The notes below the pieces were generated by a model, which was not told where the DNA came from, did no database searches, and saw nothing but the letters and a program-made list of their open reading frames with translations. A DNA stretch of 64,000 nucleotides from Prevotella sp. (GTDB lineage: Bacteria; Bacteroidota; Bacteroidia; Bacteroidales; Bacteroidaceae), in the NCBI GenBank assembly GCA_017462915.1, contig JAFTQG010000016.1, positions 1 through 64,000 of the forward strand. The letters are read 5' to 3'. The position numbers and the translations under genes were made by a program. Shown piece after piece: positions 44,819-53,363 of the stretch (positions are counted from its first letter, which is position 1; each line of letters starts with the position of its first letter).

Positions 44819-45993
44819 GCCGTGATGCTCTGCGCCACGATATAGCCCATGGTCCATGCCGCCTGGAGATTGAAGCCTCCTGTCACGGCATCCACGTCGA
44901 GCACCTCTCCTGCGAAATACAGTCCGGGATAGCGTCGCGCCTCGAGAGTCCCGGGATTGACATTGCCGAGGGCTATGCCTCCGCAGGTCACGAATTCCTC
45001 CTTGAATGTCCCGCGCCCGCCGATATGCAGCGTGTCGCTTGTCAGTATGGCAGCGAGACGGTTCGTCTGCTTGTCACCGATGTCCTGCCAGCGTCTGTCG
45101 GGAGACAGTCCTGCCTTCTGCAGAAGCCAGCACCACAACCTCTGGTTGAGCACGGCAGGGTAGACGCTCGACAGCTGTTTGTGCGGATTTTCTTCACGGT
45201 AGCCGTGCAGTGTCCCGACCGTTTCCTGTGCGTTGCTCTCTCCCAGCCAGTTTATGCAGACATCTGCCTCGTATCCATTCTCCGCAAGGAGCCGCGCCCC
45301 GTATGACGAGAGGCGCAGTATGGCAGGGCCGGACAGTCCCCAATGGGTTATCAGCAGCGGTCCTTCCGCCTGCATCTTTGTGCCGCAGAGCTTGCATGTC
45401 GTATATTCTACGACAGTGCCCATGAGCTCATGCAGTGACTTGTCATTGATGTTGAAGGTAAAGAGCGCAGGCACGGACGCCACCGTCTCCAGTCCGAGAG
45501 GCTCGAGAAAGGCCAGTCCCGAGGCCTTCGGCGCACCGCCTGTCGTCACCACCACGCGGTCATATTCCGCCATGATGCTCCTTATGTCACTGACACGGTG
45601 GTTCAATATCAGTCTTACACCGAGGCTGTCCATGAGCCGTGTCAGCGTGAGGACTATCTCCATGGCATCCTGCGAGACAGGAAACACGCAGTTGTCGTCC
45701 TGCACAGTGAGGCGCACGCCCTCCTCCTCAAACCATCTCATCGTGTCATGGTGCGAGAAGACCTTCAAGGCTCTCTTCATGAGCCTTGCACCGCGCGGAT
45801 AGACGCTCTCCATGCTCCGCACACCATGGAAGGAGTTTGTGTGATTACATCTTCCGCCACCAGTCACGGCAACCTTTGCCAGAGGTCTTGTGCCGCTCTC
45901 ATAGACATGCACCTCAGCCTCGGGAAACCTCCGTTTGAGGTTCACCGCGCAGAAGCAGCCGGCGGCGCCGGCACCGATGATAGCTATTCGCAT
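44812..45993 (-). CDS. HI0933-like flavoprotein (BaiN/YhiN type)
   Basis: A 393-residue FAD-dependent oxidoreductase. The chosen ATG at 45991-45993 starts directly on the dinucleotide fold (MRIAIIGAGAAGCF). Upstream in-frame codons would add 13 unlikely residues. Family signatures are KVAVTGGGRCNHTN near residue 42, LGNVNPGTLEARRYPGLYFAGEVLDVDAVTGGFNLQ-type text near the end (given here by its key GEVLDVDAVTGGFN) and GxGGAPKASG. The substrate is unknown for most members. Confidence 0.92.
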   Translation of the reverse strand: MRIAIIGAGAAGCFCAVNLKRRFPEAEVHVYESGTRPLAKVAVTGGGRCNHTNSFHGVRSMESVYPRGARLMKRALKVFSHHDTMRWFEEEGVRLTVQDDNCVFPVSQDAMEIVLTLTRLMDSLGVRLILNHRVSDIRSIMAEYDRVVVTTGGAPKASGLAFLEPLGLETVASVPALFTFNINDKSLHELMGTVVEYTTCKLCGTKMQAEGPLLITHWGLSGPAILRLSSYGARLLAENGYEADVCINWLGESNAQETVGTLHGYREENPHKQLSSVYPAVLNQRLWCWLLQKAGLSPDRRWQDIGDKQTNRLAAILTSDTLHIGGRGTFKEEFVTCGGIALGNVNPGTLEARRYPGLYFAGEVLDVDAVTGGFNLQAAWTMGYIVAQSITAD

Positions 45994-46046
45994 GAGATGG
46001 ATATATTGATGTTTGTTGATGACATACGTCACGATATGTTTTCCAG

Positions 46047-46122
46047 AGGTGACCTTTTACACTGCGAAAGGTCACCCTCTGCATGGTAAAAGGTCACCCT
46101 CTACACAGTGAAGGGTCACCTT
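46047..46122. repeat. GGTNACC repeat cluster overlapping the O-methyltransferase stop
   Basis: Four GGTGACC/GGTCACC units (46048, 46070, 46092 and 46114) are spaced 22 bases apart. The last unit holds the TGA stop of the O-methyltransferase gene on the minus strand. Confidence 0.75.
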
Positions 46123-46793
46123 TTGCGGATGATGGTGAGACCGTCGCGCAAAGGAAGTATCACGCGGCTTACGCGAGAGTCTGCCGCGATATAATCGTTG
46201 AAGGCACGTATGCCTTTCGTCTGCCTGTCGTTAAGGTATTCCGGGTCTATGACATGACCGTCCCAGAGGGTGTTGTCGGCAAGGATGAACGCACCCGGCG
46301 ACATCAACGGCAGCAATGCCTCGTATGTGTCTATGTATGTGCGCTTGTCGCCGTCGATGAATGCCATGTCGAACATCTCGCCTACTTTCCCAGCCTCGAC
46401 GGCGGCATCGCCTATGATGAACGACACCTTGTCCGCCCACGGCGACTGCTCTATCCACGGCCGCGTGAAATCCTCCTGCTCGTCGTTGATCTCGAATGTC
46501 CACAGATGTCCGTCATCCGGCAGTCCCTCTGCCATACACAGGGCAGAGTATCCCGAGAATGTCCCCACCTCGATGACCCTCTTCGGACGTATCATCTGCA
46601 CAAGCATCTTCAGCAGACGGCCCTGCAGATGTCCGCTCGCCATGCGCCCGTGGAGCATGTGGACATTAGTGGCGCGCCACAGACGGTACAGATATTCCGG
46701 TTCAGGGTCGCTGTGTCCGATGACATAACTGTCGAGAGCAGCCTCGCCGTCGAGCGTGGTATGGTTGGGATCCTGCGTCCTTGACTTAGCCAT
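46116..46793 (-). CDS. Class I O-methyltransferase (COMT/TrmR type)
   Basis: A 225-residue S-adenosylmethionine-dependent methyltransferase. The SAM-binding motif is VIEVGTFSGYSALCMAEGL, and the metal- and substrate-binding acidic residues are in MAFIDGDKRTY and ILADNTLWDG. Known members methylate catechols or a tRNA wobble base (TrmR). The target here is not told by sequence. Its last codons and stop lie inside a GGTNACC repeat. The start overlaps the aroQ stop by 8 bases, suggesting coupled translation. Confidence 0.92.
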   Translation of the reverse strand: MAKSRTQDPNHTTLDGEAALDSYVIGHSDPEPEYLYRLWRATNVHMLHGRMASGHLQGRLLKMLVQMIRPKRVIEVGTFSGYSALCMAEGLPDDGHLWTFEINDEQEDFTRPWIEQSPWADKVSFIIGDAAVEAGKVGEMFDMAFIDGDKRTYIDTYEALLPLMSPGAFILADNTLWDGHVIDPEYLNDRQTKGIRAFNDYIAADSRVSRVILPLRDGLTIIRKR

Positions 46794-47205
46794 TGGCGAG
46801 AGCTGATACTGCGAGGCGGTAGGAGTCGAGCCCGAAACCGCATATCACGCCCTTGCAGGCGGCGGAAATCATGGAGCGGTGACGGAACTCCTCGCGTGTA
46901 TGGACATTGGAGATATGCACCTCGATGACCGGGGTCGTCACGGCGCGTATGCAGTCGTGGAGAGCCACGGAGGTATGGGTGTATGCGCCGGCGTTGAGCA
47001 CAATGCCGTCATACGAGAACCCTGTCTCCTGTATCTTGTCTATCATCTCTCCCTCTATGTTGCTCTGGAAATACTCCAGAGTAATGTCCGGGAACATCTC
47101 CCTGAGCTTCGGCATATAGTCATCGAAGGACATGCTGCCGTAGATTCCCGGCTCGCGGACTCCGAGGAGGTTAAGGTTCGGACCGTTAAGAATAAGGATT
47201 TTCAT
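46786..47205 (-). CDS. aroQ: Type II 3-dehydroquinate dehydratase
   Basis: A 139-residue enzyme of the shikimate pathway (3-dehydroquinate to 3-dehydroshikimate). The opening MKILILNGPNLNLLGVREPG is diagnostic and sets the start at 47205. Further motifs are YFQSNIEGEMID, VLNAGAYTHTSVAL and IEVHISNVHTREEFRHRS, with the catalytic tyrosine and histidine present. A divergent promoter pair lies upstream. Confidence 0.96.
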   Translation of the reverse strand: MKILILNGPNLNLLGVREPGIYGSMSFDDYMPKLREMFPDITLEYFQSNIEGEMIDKIQETGFSYDGIVLNAGAYTHTSVALHDCIRAVTTPVIEVHISNVHTREEFRHRSMISAACKGVICGFGLDSYRLAVSALANG

Positions 47206-47248
47206 CTTTTTTAATTGTCTGCGGAGTGTGGTTTGTGATTTATTTTTG

Positions 47249-47270
47249 TACTTTTGCACGTGCAAATTTA
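47249..47270. promoter_or_regulatory. Divergent promoter boxes of xerD and aroQ in one palindrome
   Basis: TACTTTTG (47249-47256, plus strand, toward xerD) and TAAATTTG (47263-47270 on the minus strand, toward aroQ) are both -7 matches. They meet around the palindrome TTTGCACGTGCAAA (47254-47267), so the two start sites would be about 10 bases apart. Confidence 0.55.
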
Positions 47271-47345
47271 CATAAAAATCCCGAATTATAAGCCTGTCGG
47301 GATAAAGAAATTGATTTTTCTTTAGAGGAAAGGTATATAAAATAA

Positions 47346-48299
47346 ATGGAAAAAGCAAATAATGATACGGAAATAACGAGGCGTTTCCGCCGCTATCTCC
47401 GCCTCGAACGCTCATACTCGGAGCATACCATCGAGGCGTATATGAGAGACATCGACAAGCTGAGGACGTTCATGTCGTCGCCCGACGGCAGGGAAGAGAC
47501 GGCGGCAGGAAGGTCACTGACAGGAGTCTCCTTGCAGGATCTGCAGGCATTCCTCGCCTCGCTGTTCGACCTCGGCATCTCGCCTCGCTCACAGTCGAGG
47601 ATTCTCAGCGGCATAAGGACCTTCTACAAGTATCTGCTGCTCGACGGATTCATAGAGCAGGACCCGACGGAGCTCCTCGAATCGCCCCGTCTGGGGGAGC
47701 ATCTGCCCGAAGTGCTCAGCGTGGAGGAGATAGATATGCTGGAGGGGGCGATAGACCTCTCCCAGCCTGAGGGACAGCGCAACAAGGCCATCATCGAGAT
47801 GCTTTTCTCATGCGGACTGCGCGTATCGGAGCTTGTCAGTCTGCGCCTCTCCAATCTTTACCTCGCCGAGGGCTTTATCCGTGTCGTGGGAAAGGGCAAC
47901 AAGGAGCGCCTTGTACCTATCTCGCCGCGTGCGATACAGGAACTCAAGTATTGGTTCATTGACCGTAACGCCCTGAAGATAAAGCCCGGCGAGCAGGATT
48001 ATGTCTTCCTTAACCGCCGCGGCGCACATCTTACGCGCACCATGATACTTATCATGATAAAGCGTCTCGGCATCGCCGCCGGCATAAAGAAGACTATCTC
48101 GCCGCATACTCTGCGCCACTCCTTTGCCACATGTCTTCTGGAAGGCGGTGCCGATCTCCGGTCCATACAGGCTATGCTGGGACACGAGAAGATAGGCACC
48201 ACCGAGATTTATACCCATCTGGATATGTCACGTCTGCGTGAGGATATACTCAACTGCCATCCGCGCAATATCAAGTATGCGCAGGAGCATGGCCTCTGA
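47346..48299 (+). CDS. xerD: Site-specific tyrosine recombinase XerD
   Basis: A 317-residue recombinase that resolves chromosome dimers at dif. An N-terminal SAM-like domain (about 8-105) precedes the catalytic domain with CGLRVSELVSL, HTLRHSFATCLLEGGADL and GHEKIGTTEIYTHLD, giving the R-K-H-R-H-Y set. The 3' end overlaps the converging kinase gene by 29 bases. The length is typical for the housekeeping protein rather than an integrase of a mobile element. Confidence 0.93.
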   Translation: MEKANNDTEITRRFRRYLRLERSYSEHTIEAYMRDIDKLRTFMSSPDGREETAAGRSLTGVSLQDLQAFLASLFDLGISPRSQSRILSGIRTFYKYLLLDGFIEQDPTELLESPRLGEHLPEVLSVEEIDMLEGAIDLSQPEGQRNKAIIEMLFSCGLRVSELVSLRLSNLYLAEGFIRVVGKGNKERLVPISPRAIQELKYWFIDRNALKIKPGEQDYVFLNRRGAHLTRTMILIMIKRLGIAAGIKKTISPHTLRHSFATCLLEGGADLRSIQAMLGHEKIGTTEIYTHLDMSRLREDILNCHPRNIKYAQEHGL

Positions 48300-49530
48300 A
48301 CTTCTCGTGGATATCGAGCAGCGACCGCTCTCCTCCTACATTGCCGGGGAAGATGATGTACCCGAACTTCTCTGCCATGACGCAAGGGACGCTGTTTATT
48401 GCCTGTCCCATGACTCTTCCTGTCTTTATCTCAAGACCCTTGGTGAGGATGTCGTGGCTCGTGATGCCGCCTTTCGCCACAAGATATGACGGGGTAAAAG
48501 GCAGACGGCGCACGATGCCGACGAGAAAGTCCGACACTGTCTGTCCGAGACGCTGACGCTTCTCGGGGTCGTCTATGCGCACTTCCTTTCTTGCCGTATA
48601 GACTACGGGCGTCGTTCCCTCACGGAACAGCCGCGACATCTCCGCGAGTGTCTCCTCCATGAGTGTCTCCCCGTCGTCGAGGATACGGTCTATAGGGAGC
48701 TCCAGTCCGCTGACACGGCTGTCGGTGAGCAGGTTCTCCAGCTGTATGGTGGTCTTCCTTACATGTGAACCTACGATGAAGACTCCCGGCGTGTCGCCCT
48801 TTATGCCCAAATCCTCACGCGAGAGATACGGCTTGTCGCTTATTCCTGACATCGAGCGTGGAAGGGATGATGACGAACGGATGACGACAGCGCCGTCGAA
48901 GTCGCGCGTCTCGCTGTAGAGACGGTCACGGAAGGCATCGAGCTGGGCGTAGCTCTCGGCGTCGATGATGTCGTAGTCGTCGGGATTTCCGCCTTTCTCC
49001 TTGATGTATTCCGTGAGCTTCGCGTTCTTGTATTCGAAGACATTGTCGCGCGCAAACTCCGTTTCAGATACAGGAATCAGCGTCTCCTCGCCTGCCTTTC
49101 CCGACGCGGAAGGGACTTTCATGTAGTGCACGCCGTCGACAGTCACCCTGCCGCTCTCTATGAATGCCGGGCAGAAGGGCACGCGCGGCCATACCTTCAC
49201 GCCGTGTCTCTCGAGAGTACGGCGCATGACGTCTGTCTCAAGAGGGAAATGACCGCGGAGACAGGAGTCGCTGCGCGACACGCATATCAGTCTGTAGCCC
49301 AACCTCTCGTTTACTCTCAACACAGCCTCCACCGCGCTCTCCAGCACTCTCTCCGCGTCCGTTGCGGTGAGGGCGCGGCTGTTTGTCAAGACATAGAAGA
49401 ACGGCTGGTCGTCGTTGAAGGCCTTCACGATATTCTCCTCGCTCCAGTCGGTCACGAGGAGACAGCCGTGTACGGTCTGTATTCCTGTAGGGTCGTCGTC
49501 GAAGACAACCATCTTGGTGTTATTGTTCAT
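48271..49530 (-). CDS. Four-carbon acid sugar kinase family protein (OtnK-like)
   Basis: A 419-residue kinase of the family once called DUF1537 (four-carbon acid sugar kinase). The N-terminus has MVVFDDDPTGIQTVHGC, the C-terminal nucleotide-binding domain has VAKGGITSHDIL and IIFPGNVGG. Characterised members phosphorylate 3-oxo-tetronates and similar acids. The gene overlaps the MFS gene by 11 bases and forms an operon with it and the BKACE gene. Confidence 0.9.
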   Translation of the reverse strand: MNNNTKMVVFDDDPTGIQTVHGCLLVTDWSEENIVKAFNDDQPFFYVLTNSRALTATDAERVLESAVEAVLRVNERLGYRLICVSRSDSCLRGHFPLETDVMRRTLERHGVKVWPRVPFCPAFIESGRVTVDGVHYMKVPSASGKAGEETLIPVSETEFARDNVFEYKNAKLTEYIKEKGGNPDDYDIIDAESYAQLDAFRDRLYSETRDFDGAVVIRSSSSLPRSMSGISDKPYLSREDLGIKGDTPGVFIVGSHVRKTTIQLENLLTDSRVSGLELPIDRILDDGETLMEETLAEMSRLFREGTTPVVYTARKEVRIDDPEKRQRLGQTVSDFLVGIVRRLPFTPSYLVAKGGITSHDILTKGLEIKTGRVMGQAINSVPCVMAEKFGYIIFPGNVGGERSLLDIHEKFRGHAPAHT

Positions 49531-50803
49531 CGTCAGTGACTATTGGTTTTGAAGGGTTTATGAATGCGAAGAGTGCCGCACTGAGCAGTAGCATCACGGC
49601 AATCATGTACAGCGGCAGGTTATAGTTGCCTGTCGACTTGAGCAGGTAGCCGAACATCAGCGAGCAGCAAAAGCCGCCGAGGTTGCCGAAGGTGTTCATC
49701 GCGCCGGAGACAAAGCCTGCATAATGCTTGCCGAGGTCTATGCACAGTGCCCAGGCCGACGGGAGCATGAGGTCGAAGATGCCGAAACAGAGCGAGAGGA
49801 ACACGAAGACGGCAATCTTGCCGGGGATGAAGGCGGCGAGCACCATGCACACTGCCGACACCGCAAGACATACCGTGCCGAGGGCTTTCCTGCCCACTTT
49901 GATGCCGAAGCGTGCCGTGAGCTTGTCGGTGAGGTATCCGCCGGTGATGTTGCCTGCCATACTCATGAGGAACGGTATCGCCACAGCATATTTCAGTTCG
50001 TCGGCAGTGAAGCCGCGGCCCTGTTTCATGAACTCCGGGAACCATGTGAAGAAGAACCATGATCCGAAGGCATAGAAGAAATACATGCCGCAGATAATCC
50101 AGAACTGCCTGTGGGAAGTAATCTCGCGCCAAGGGATATCCTTGCGCTTCTCCGTTATGATTTCCTTCGCCTGACGTGCCTGATCGGCACCGATATGCAC
50201 CTTCTCGTTGGCCTGATGCAACCGCTCGCGCACGGTGCGGTGCGGATGGGTCTTGTCTCGGTAGGTATATATCCATACCAATGCCCAGACGGCGCCGACG
50301 GCTCCGAGCAGGTAGAAGGAGAAGCGCCAGCCGTGACTGGCCACGAGTGGTATGACGAGAAACGGTGCGGCAGCTCCGCCGAGACGTGTCGCAGCCCATA
50401 CGTAGCCCTGCGCCTTGCCTACCTTCTCTTTCTCAAACCATCGGCTGATGACACTCGTAGAGCAGGGCGAAGCGCCTGCCTCGCCTATGCCGAAGCAGAA
50501 GCGTATGGCGAGCATGGACATCAGTCCGCCGGCAAGGCCTGTGAAGCCCGTGAACAGTGACCACCACAAGACTATCAGTGCCAGTACCCAGCGGTGGCCT
50601 ACCTTGTCGCCGAGGGCTCCCAAAGGTATCTGCATGAGGCCGTAGGAGAGGGTGAAGATGCTCATCACCCAGCCCCAGCCGCTCTGGTCTATGCCGAGGT
50701 CTTCCTTTATTTCCATGGACGCGAAGGTGATGCAGGTCCTGTCAAGGAAGGTTATGACGCTCAGTACTACAAGGAGTACCAAGATTATGTTTTTCTTGCT
50801 CAT
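49520..50803 (-). CDS. MFS transporter, anion:cation symporter type
   Basis: A 427-residue twelve-helix transporter. The opening VITFLDRTCITFASMEIKEDLG and GWVMSIFTLSYGLMQIPLGALGDKVG match the glucarate/galactonate/phthalate (ACS) group, which imports organic acids. The operon suggests uptake of the sugar acid that the kinase and BKACE use. Confidence 0.92.
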   Translation of the reverse strand: MSKKNIILVLLVVLSVITFLDRTCITFASMEIKEDLGIDQSGWGWVMSIFTLSYGLMQIPLGALGDKVGHRWVLALIVLWWSLFTGFTGLAGGLMSMLAIRFCFGIGEAGASPCSTSVISRWFEKEKVGKAQGYVWAATRLGGAAAPFLVIPLVASHGWRFSFYLLGAVGAVWALVWIYTYRDKTHPHRTVRERLHQANEKVHIGADQARQAKEIITEKRKDIPWREITSHRQFWIICGMYFFYAFGSWFFFTWFPEFMKQGRGFTADELKYAVAIPFLMSMAGNITGGYLTDKLTARFGIKVGRKALGTVCLAVSAVCMVLAAFIPGKIAVFVFLSLCFGIFDLMLPSAWALCIDLGKHYAGFVSGAMNTFGNLGGFCCSLMFGYLLKSTGNYNLPLYMIAVMLLLSAALFAFINPSKPIVTDDEQ

Positions 50804-50814
50804 GATGCAGTTGG

Positions 50815-50945
50815 TTAGTTAGTTGTTTGGTTGTTTAGTCGTTTAGTTGTCAGTAGGTTTGGCTGCTCTGTGCTTTTGCGTCTCAGAGTATAATGATGTA
50901 AACATGTGACCAAACCACTAAACCACTAAACGACCAAACCACTTG
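50815..50945. repeat. Intergenic GT/AC hairpin repeat
   Basis: A GT-rich arm (50815-50858) and an AC-rich arm (50904-50944) flank a short spacer without ATAGCCG nonamers. It lies inside the BKACE-MFS operon, so it is probably transcribed. Confidence 0.7.
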
Positions 50946-50949
50946 AAAA

Positions 50950-51795
50950 TCATTTCTTCCAATAAGTCCCTATCTCCAGCATCTCGCGCGCCTCTGCCGG
51001 TGTGGCAGGCTCGCATCCCATGAGGCGGATAAGCTCCACGAGACGCTCCACAAGTTCGGCATTAGTATGCGCACGCTTGCCCGGAGCGTAGTAGAAACTG
51101 TCCTCGAAGCCCACGCGCACGGCGTTTGCACCCATGCCTATGGCACAGGCAAGCATGGAGAAATCCTTCATGGAGTCATGGTTTATGCCCCATGACGAGC
51201 CCGGCTCTGCCAAGGCATTGAGGAGCGCGAGGTTGCGCCCTGTGGCAGAGAGGTTGCTGCTTGCGCCAGGACCGACACAGAAGTTGTAGTGGAGAGGACG
51301 GCGGATGACACCCTCGTCGGCAAGGCGTGTGCAGCATTCCACATGCGAGAGGTCAAACAGCTCCATCTCCGGCACAACATCGGCGTCCTTCTGCCGCTGT
51401 GCCCAATAGCGCAGGTCAGGATTTGTATTGACATAGACCGTCTCGCCGAAGTTCACCGAACCCATGTTCAGCGATGCTATCTCCACCTCCGGGACGTTGA
51501 GGCTCACACAGCGCTGCTCGAGCGAGAGGGAGGAGAGGCCTCCCGTGGAGCCCTGGACGATGATGTCCGGTGCCTGCTCGCGTATCATGTGTATAGTCTT
51601 CGAGAACACGTCAAGCTCGAATGTAGGGTTGCCCTGCAGGTCGCGTGTGTGCAGGTGCACCTGACATGCGCCAGCCTTATAGCAGTTTACTACGTCCTCC
51701 GTGATTTCCTCTGGTGTGAGAGGGTTCTTGCACTCAGCCGGTATCTCCTTGCCCACATGGCATACAGGGGCAACGGTAACGATGATTTTTCTCAT
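50950..51795 (-). CDS. BKACE family beta-keto acid cleavage enzyme (DUF849)
   Basis: A 281-residue zinc enzyme of the BKACE family, which cleaves a beta-keto acid with acetyl-CoA. The opening KIIVTVAPVCHVGK and the metal motif CQVHLHTRD (His-x-His) are clear, as is GSTGGLS near residue 83. Known members act on 3-keto-5-aminohexanoate, dehydrocarnitine and other acids. In this operon the substrate may be a keto sugar acid. It has its own promoter with a palindrome just downstream. Confidence 0.9.
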   Translation of the reverse strand: MRKIIVTVAPVCHVGKEIPAECKNPLTPEEITEDVVNCYKAGACQVHLHTRDLQGNPTFELDVFSKTIHMIREQAPDIIVQGSTGGLSSLSLEQRCVSLNVPEVEIASLNMGSVNFGETVYVNTNPDLRYWAQRQKDADVVPEMELFDLSHVECCTRLADEGVIRRPLHYNFCVGPGASSNLSATGRNLALLNALAEPGSSWGINHDSMKDFSMLACAIGMGANAVRVGFEDSFYYAPGKRAHTNAELVERLVELIRLMGCEPATPAEAREMLEIGTYWKK

Positions 51796-51835
51796 TTTTA
51801 CAGGTTAGTTTCAGTTAGGTTGTTGATGTCATTTG

Positions 51836-51866
51836 CGCCAATAAACGATTGGCGAAGGCAAAGTTA
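51836..51866 (-). promoter_or_regulatory. Promoter and candidate operator of the BKACE operon
   Basis: TAACTTTG on the minus strand (51859-51866) is a -7 box. Just inside the expected transcript start is a 19-base palindrome CGCCAAT-aaacg-ATTGGCG (51836-51854). A repressor bound here would cover the start site. The regulator is not in the window. Confidence 0.55.
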
Positions 51867-52185
51867 CGGAAAAATTATGAATTATCCAGCAAAAAGGGAA
51901 AGAATTTCGCGCGGAAAGATTTTATTGCGTCTGGATGCTTCGTCTGTTATCCCGAAATCGGTCATTGGATTTCAGTTTATTGCTGCTTCTCCTGTCGGCA
52001 GGTTGGGTAAGGAAAGAAAATAGTCACCGTCCGCATTGCGGCAGGTGACTATTGAATGTGGTTGCGGTAACTTTTTTATGGGTGAAGGGCTACCTTTTTT
52101 CTTATGGTTTGTATGTTTCTGAAAGACAATACAATATCGCAGATAGTATAGCTTGTGTATGTTCTCTGTGGTGTGGCAGACGTAT
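51867..52185. other. Gap with degenerate GGTNACC units
   Basis: The gap upstream of the BKACE operon and downstream of the next gene has TAGTCACCGTCC, GGTGACT, GGTAAC and GGGCTACC (52021-52098), a decayed member of the GGTNACC family. No gene is visible. Confidence 0.5.
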
Positions 52186-52593
52186 TTATTTGTCACGTAT
52201 ATCCACTATAGGTACGGTTTTCTGCGTTTCGTCTTTTGTAAGATACCTATAGATACCTATTTGCTTGACGCATTTCCCTGTCGGTACTTTTATGATTTGG
52301 TCGTCATAGTATGACACTCCGTCTTTATTCAAGAAAAGCACTACTAAATTCGTGGGAACGGACAAATCTTCACTTCCTATGCCGAGTGATCTTGTTTCCA
52401 TGGCAAGTGCTCCTTCCGAGCCGATGACTTGGAATACTTTGAAGGAATTGGTACTGATGACACTGCCTTCTTGCTCAAAAAGCGTAACATTAGATGAATC
52501 GCTTGTGCCGTTTCCTGTTATGGCTGTCCCTACGATACAAAATAATATCACTCCGCAGACCATTCCTGCAATGAAGATTCCTGCTTTTTTCAT
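52186..52593 (-). CDS. Exported protein of unknown function
   Basis: A 135-residue protein with one N-terminal membrane segment (MKKAGIFIAGMVCGVILFCIVG) and a soluble, strand-rich domain (FKVFQVIGSEGALAME, VVLFLNKDGVSYYDDQII). I do not recognise the family firmly; similar short proteins are common in Bacteroidales. It lies 30 bases after the next minus-strand gene and is probably co-transcribed. Confidence 0.7.
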   Translation of the reverse strand: MKKAGIFIAGMVCGVILFCIVGTAITGNGTSDSSNVTLFEQEGSVISTNSFKVFQVIGSEGALAMETRSLGIGSEDLSVPTNLVVLFLNKDGVSYYDDQIIKVPTGKCVKQIGIYRYLTKDETQKTVPIVDIRDK

Positions 52594-52623
52594 AGTATGT
52601 ATGTTTTATTATTAAGATTAATC

Positions 52624-53208
52624 TTATAAGTCATCCATGGCATTTTCTTGTGCCGCATTGTCGTTTATGTCATCGAAATATACGAGTTTTATGTAACAAC
52701 TATCGTATCCAAAATGTGTTATGCTGAGTTGAATTTCACCATCTTTTGCATCGAAAGCACTTTTATATTTACATTTATCCATTTTAAGGTATGACATTTT
52801 CAGTCCATCATCTGTAGGCTGGGAATATGTTTGGAATGTTTCTTCGCAATAAAATGGTGCACCATATTTTGTAGAAAGCATATTTTTCAGTGACATGTAT
52901 TTACTCTCTAGTGGGGCCCATGTATCGTATGATGGGAATTCAACTCCTATTTTGCTGATAGAACCGTTATTGCTTGGTGCAATGACAAATATTAAACAGT
53001 CTTTAGTAGAAGCAAATTCTCCTTTCAAAATTACCGACCCATTGGTCTCTGTAACATATGTATATCCTTTCTGTTTCAGTTTTGCTACAAAATTACTTAC
53101 TGTTCCGTCGATTGGGATGCCTTTGAATTTCAGGTGTTCTTGTGTCTCTTGCGCTGACATTCCGATGGCGATGCAGGCGAATATCAGCATTGAAATGATT
53201 CTTTTCAT
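52624..53208 (-). CDS. Secreted protein of unknown function
   Basis: A 194-residue exported protein. The chosen ATG at 53206-53208 gives a good signal peptide (MKRIISMLIFACIAIGMSAQ). The mature part begins EHLKFKGIPIDGTVSNFVAKLKQKGY, a pattern found in several Bacteroidales secreted proteins of unknown role. A multi-arm palindrome lies upstream (53226-53363). Confidence 0.75.
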   Translation of the reverse strand: MKRIISMLIFACIAIGMSAQETQEHLKFKGIPIDGTVSNFVAKLKQKGYTYVTETNGSVILKGEFASTKDCLIFVIAPSNNGSISKIGVEFPSYDTWAPLESKYMSLKNMLSTKYGAPFYCEETFQTYSQPTDDGLKMSYLKMDKCKYKSAFDAKDGEIQLSITHFGYDSCYIKLVYFDDINDNAAQENAMDDL

Positions 53209-53225
53209 GATGTTTCGGATGTGAA

Positions 53226-53363
53226 AAAGGCGTAAACCATTCTTAGACTTGCTATCTTCTGGGTTACCGCCAAGTGACCTTACATCCTGCAAGTAAAGAA
53301 TAGTTCACGCCTTACTGGCGTGAACCTTCAGTCTACTTGCTCTCGGATGTAGAATATTGGCGG
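53226..53363. repeat. Multi-arm palindromic structure
   Basis: Four nested stems pair in order: CCGCCAA with TTGGCGG (53267-53273/53357-53363), TACATCC with GGATGTA, GCAAGTA with TACTTGC, and GTTCACGCC with GGCGTGAAC (53303-53311/53317-53325). A further partial inverted copy (GGCGTAAACCATTC...GACTTGC) lies at 53229-53252. It is in the 5' leader of the gene at 52624-53208 and may act as a folded RNA or a REP-type repeat. 53364-53818 shows nothing else. Confidence 0.75.

Noticed and set aside
47346..48299. XerD as integrase of an island
   Set aside because: The length and motifs are those of the housekeeping recombinase, and neither side shows att-like repeats or cargo genes.
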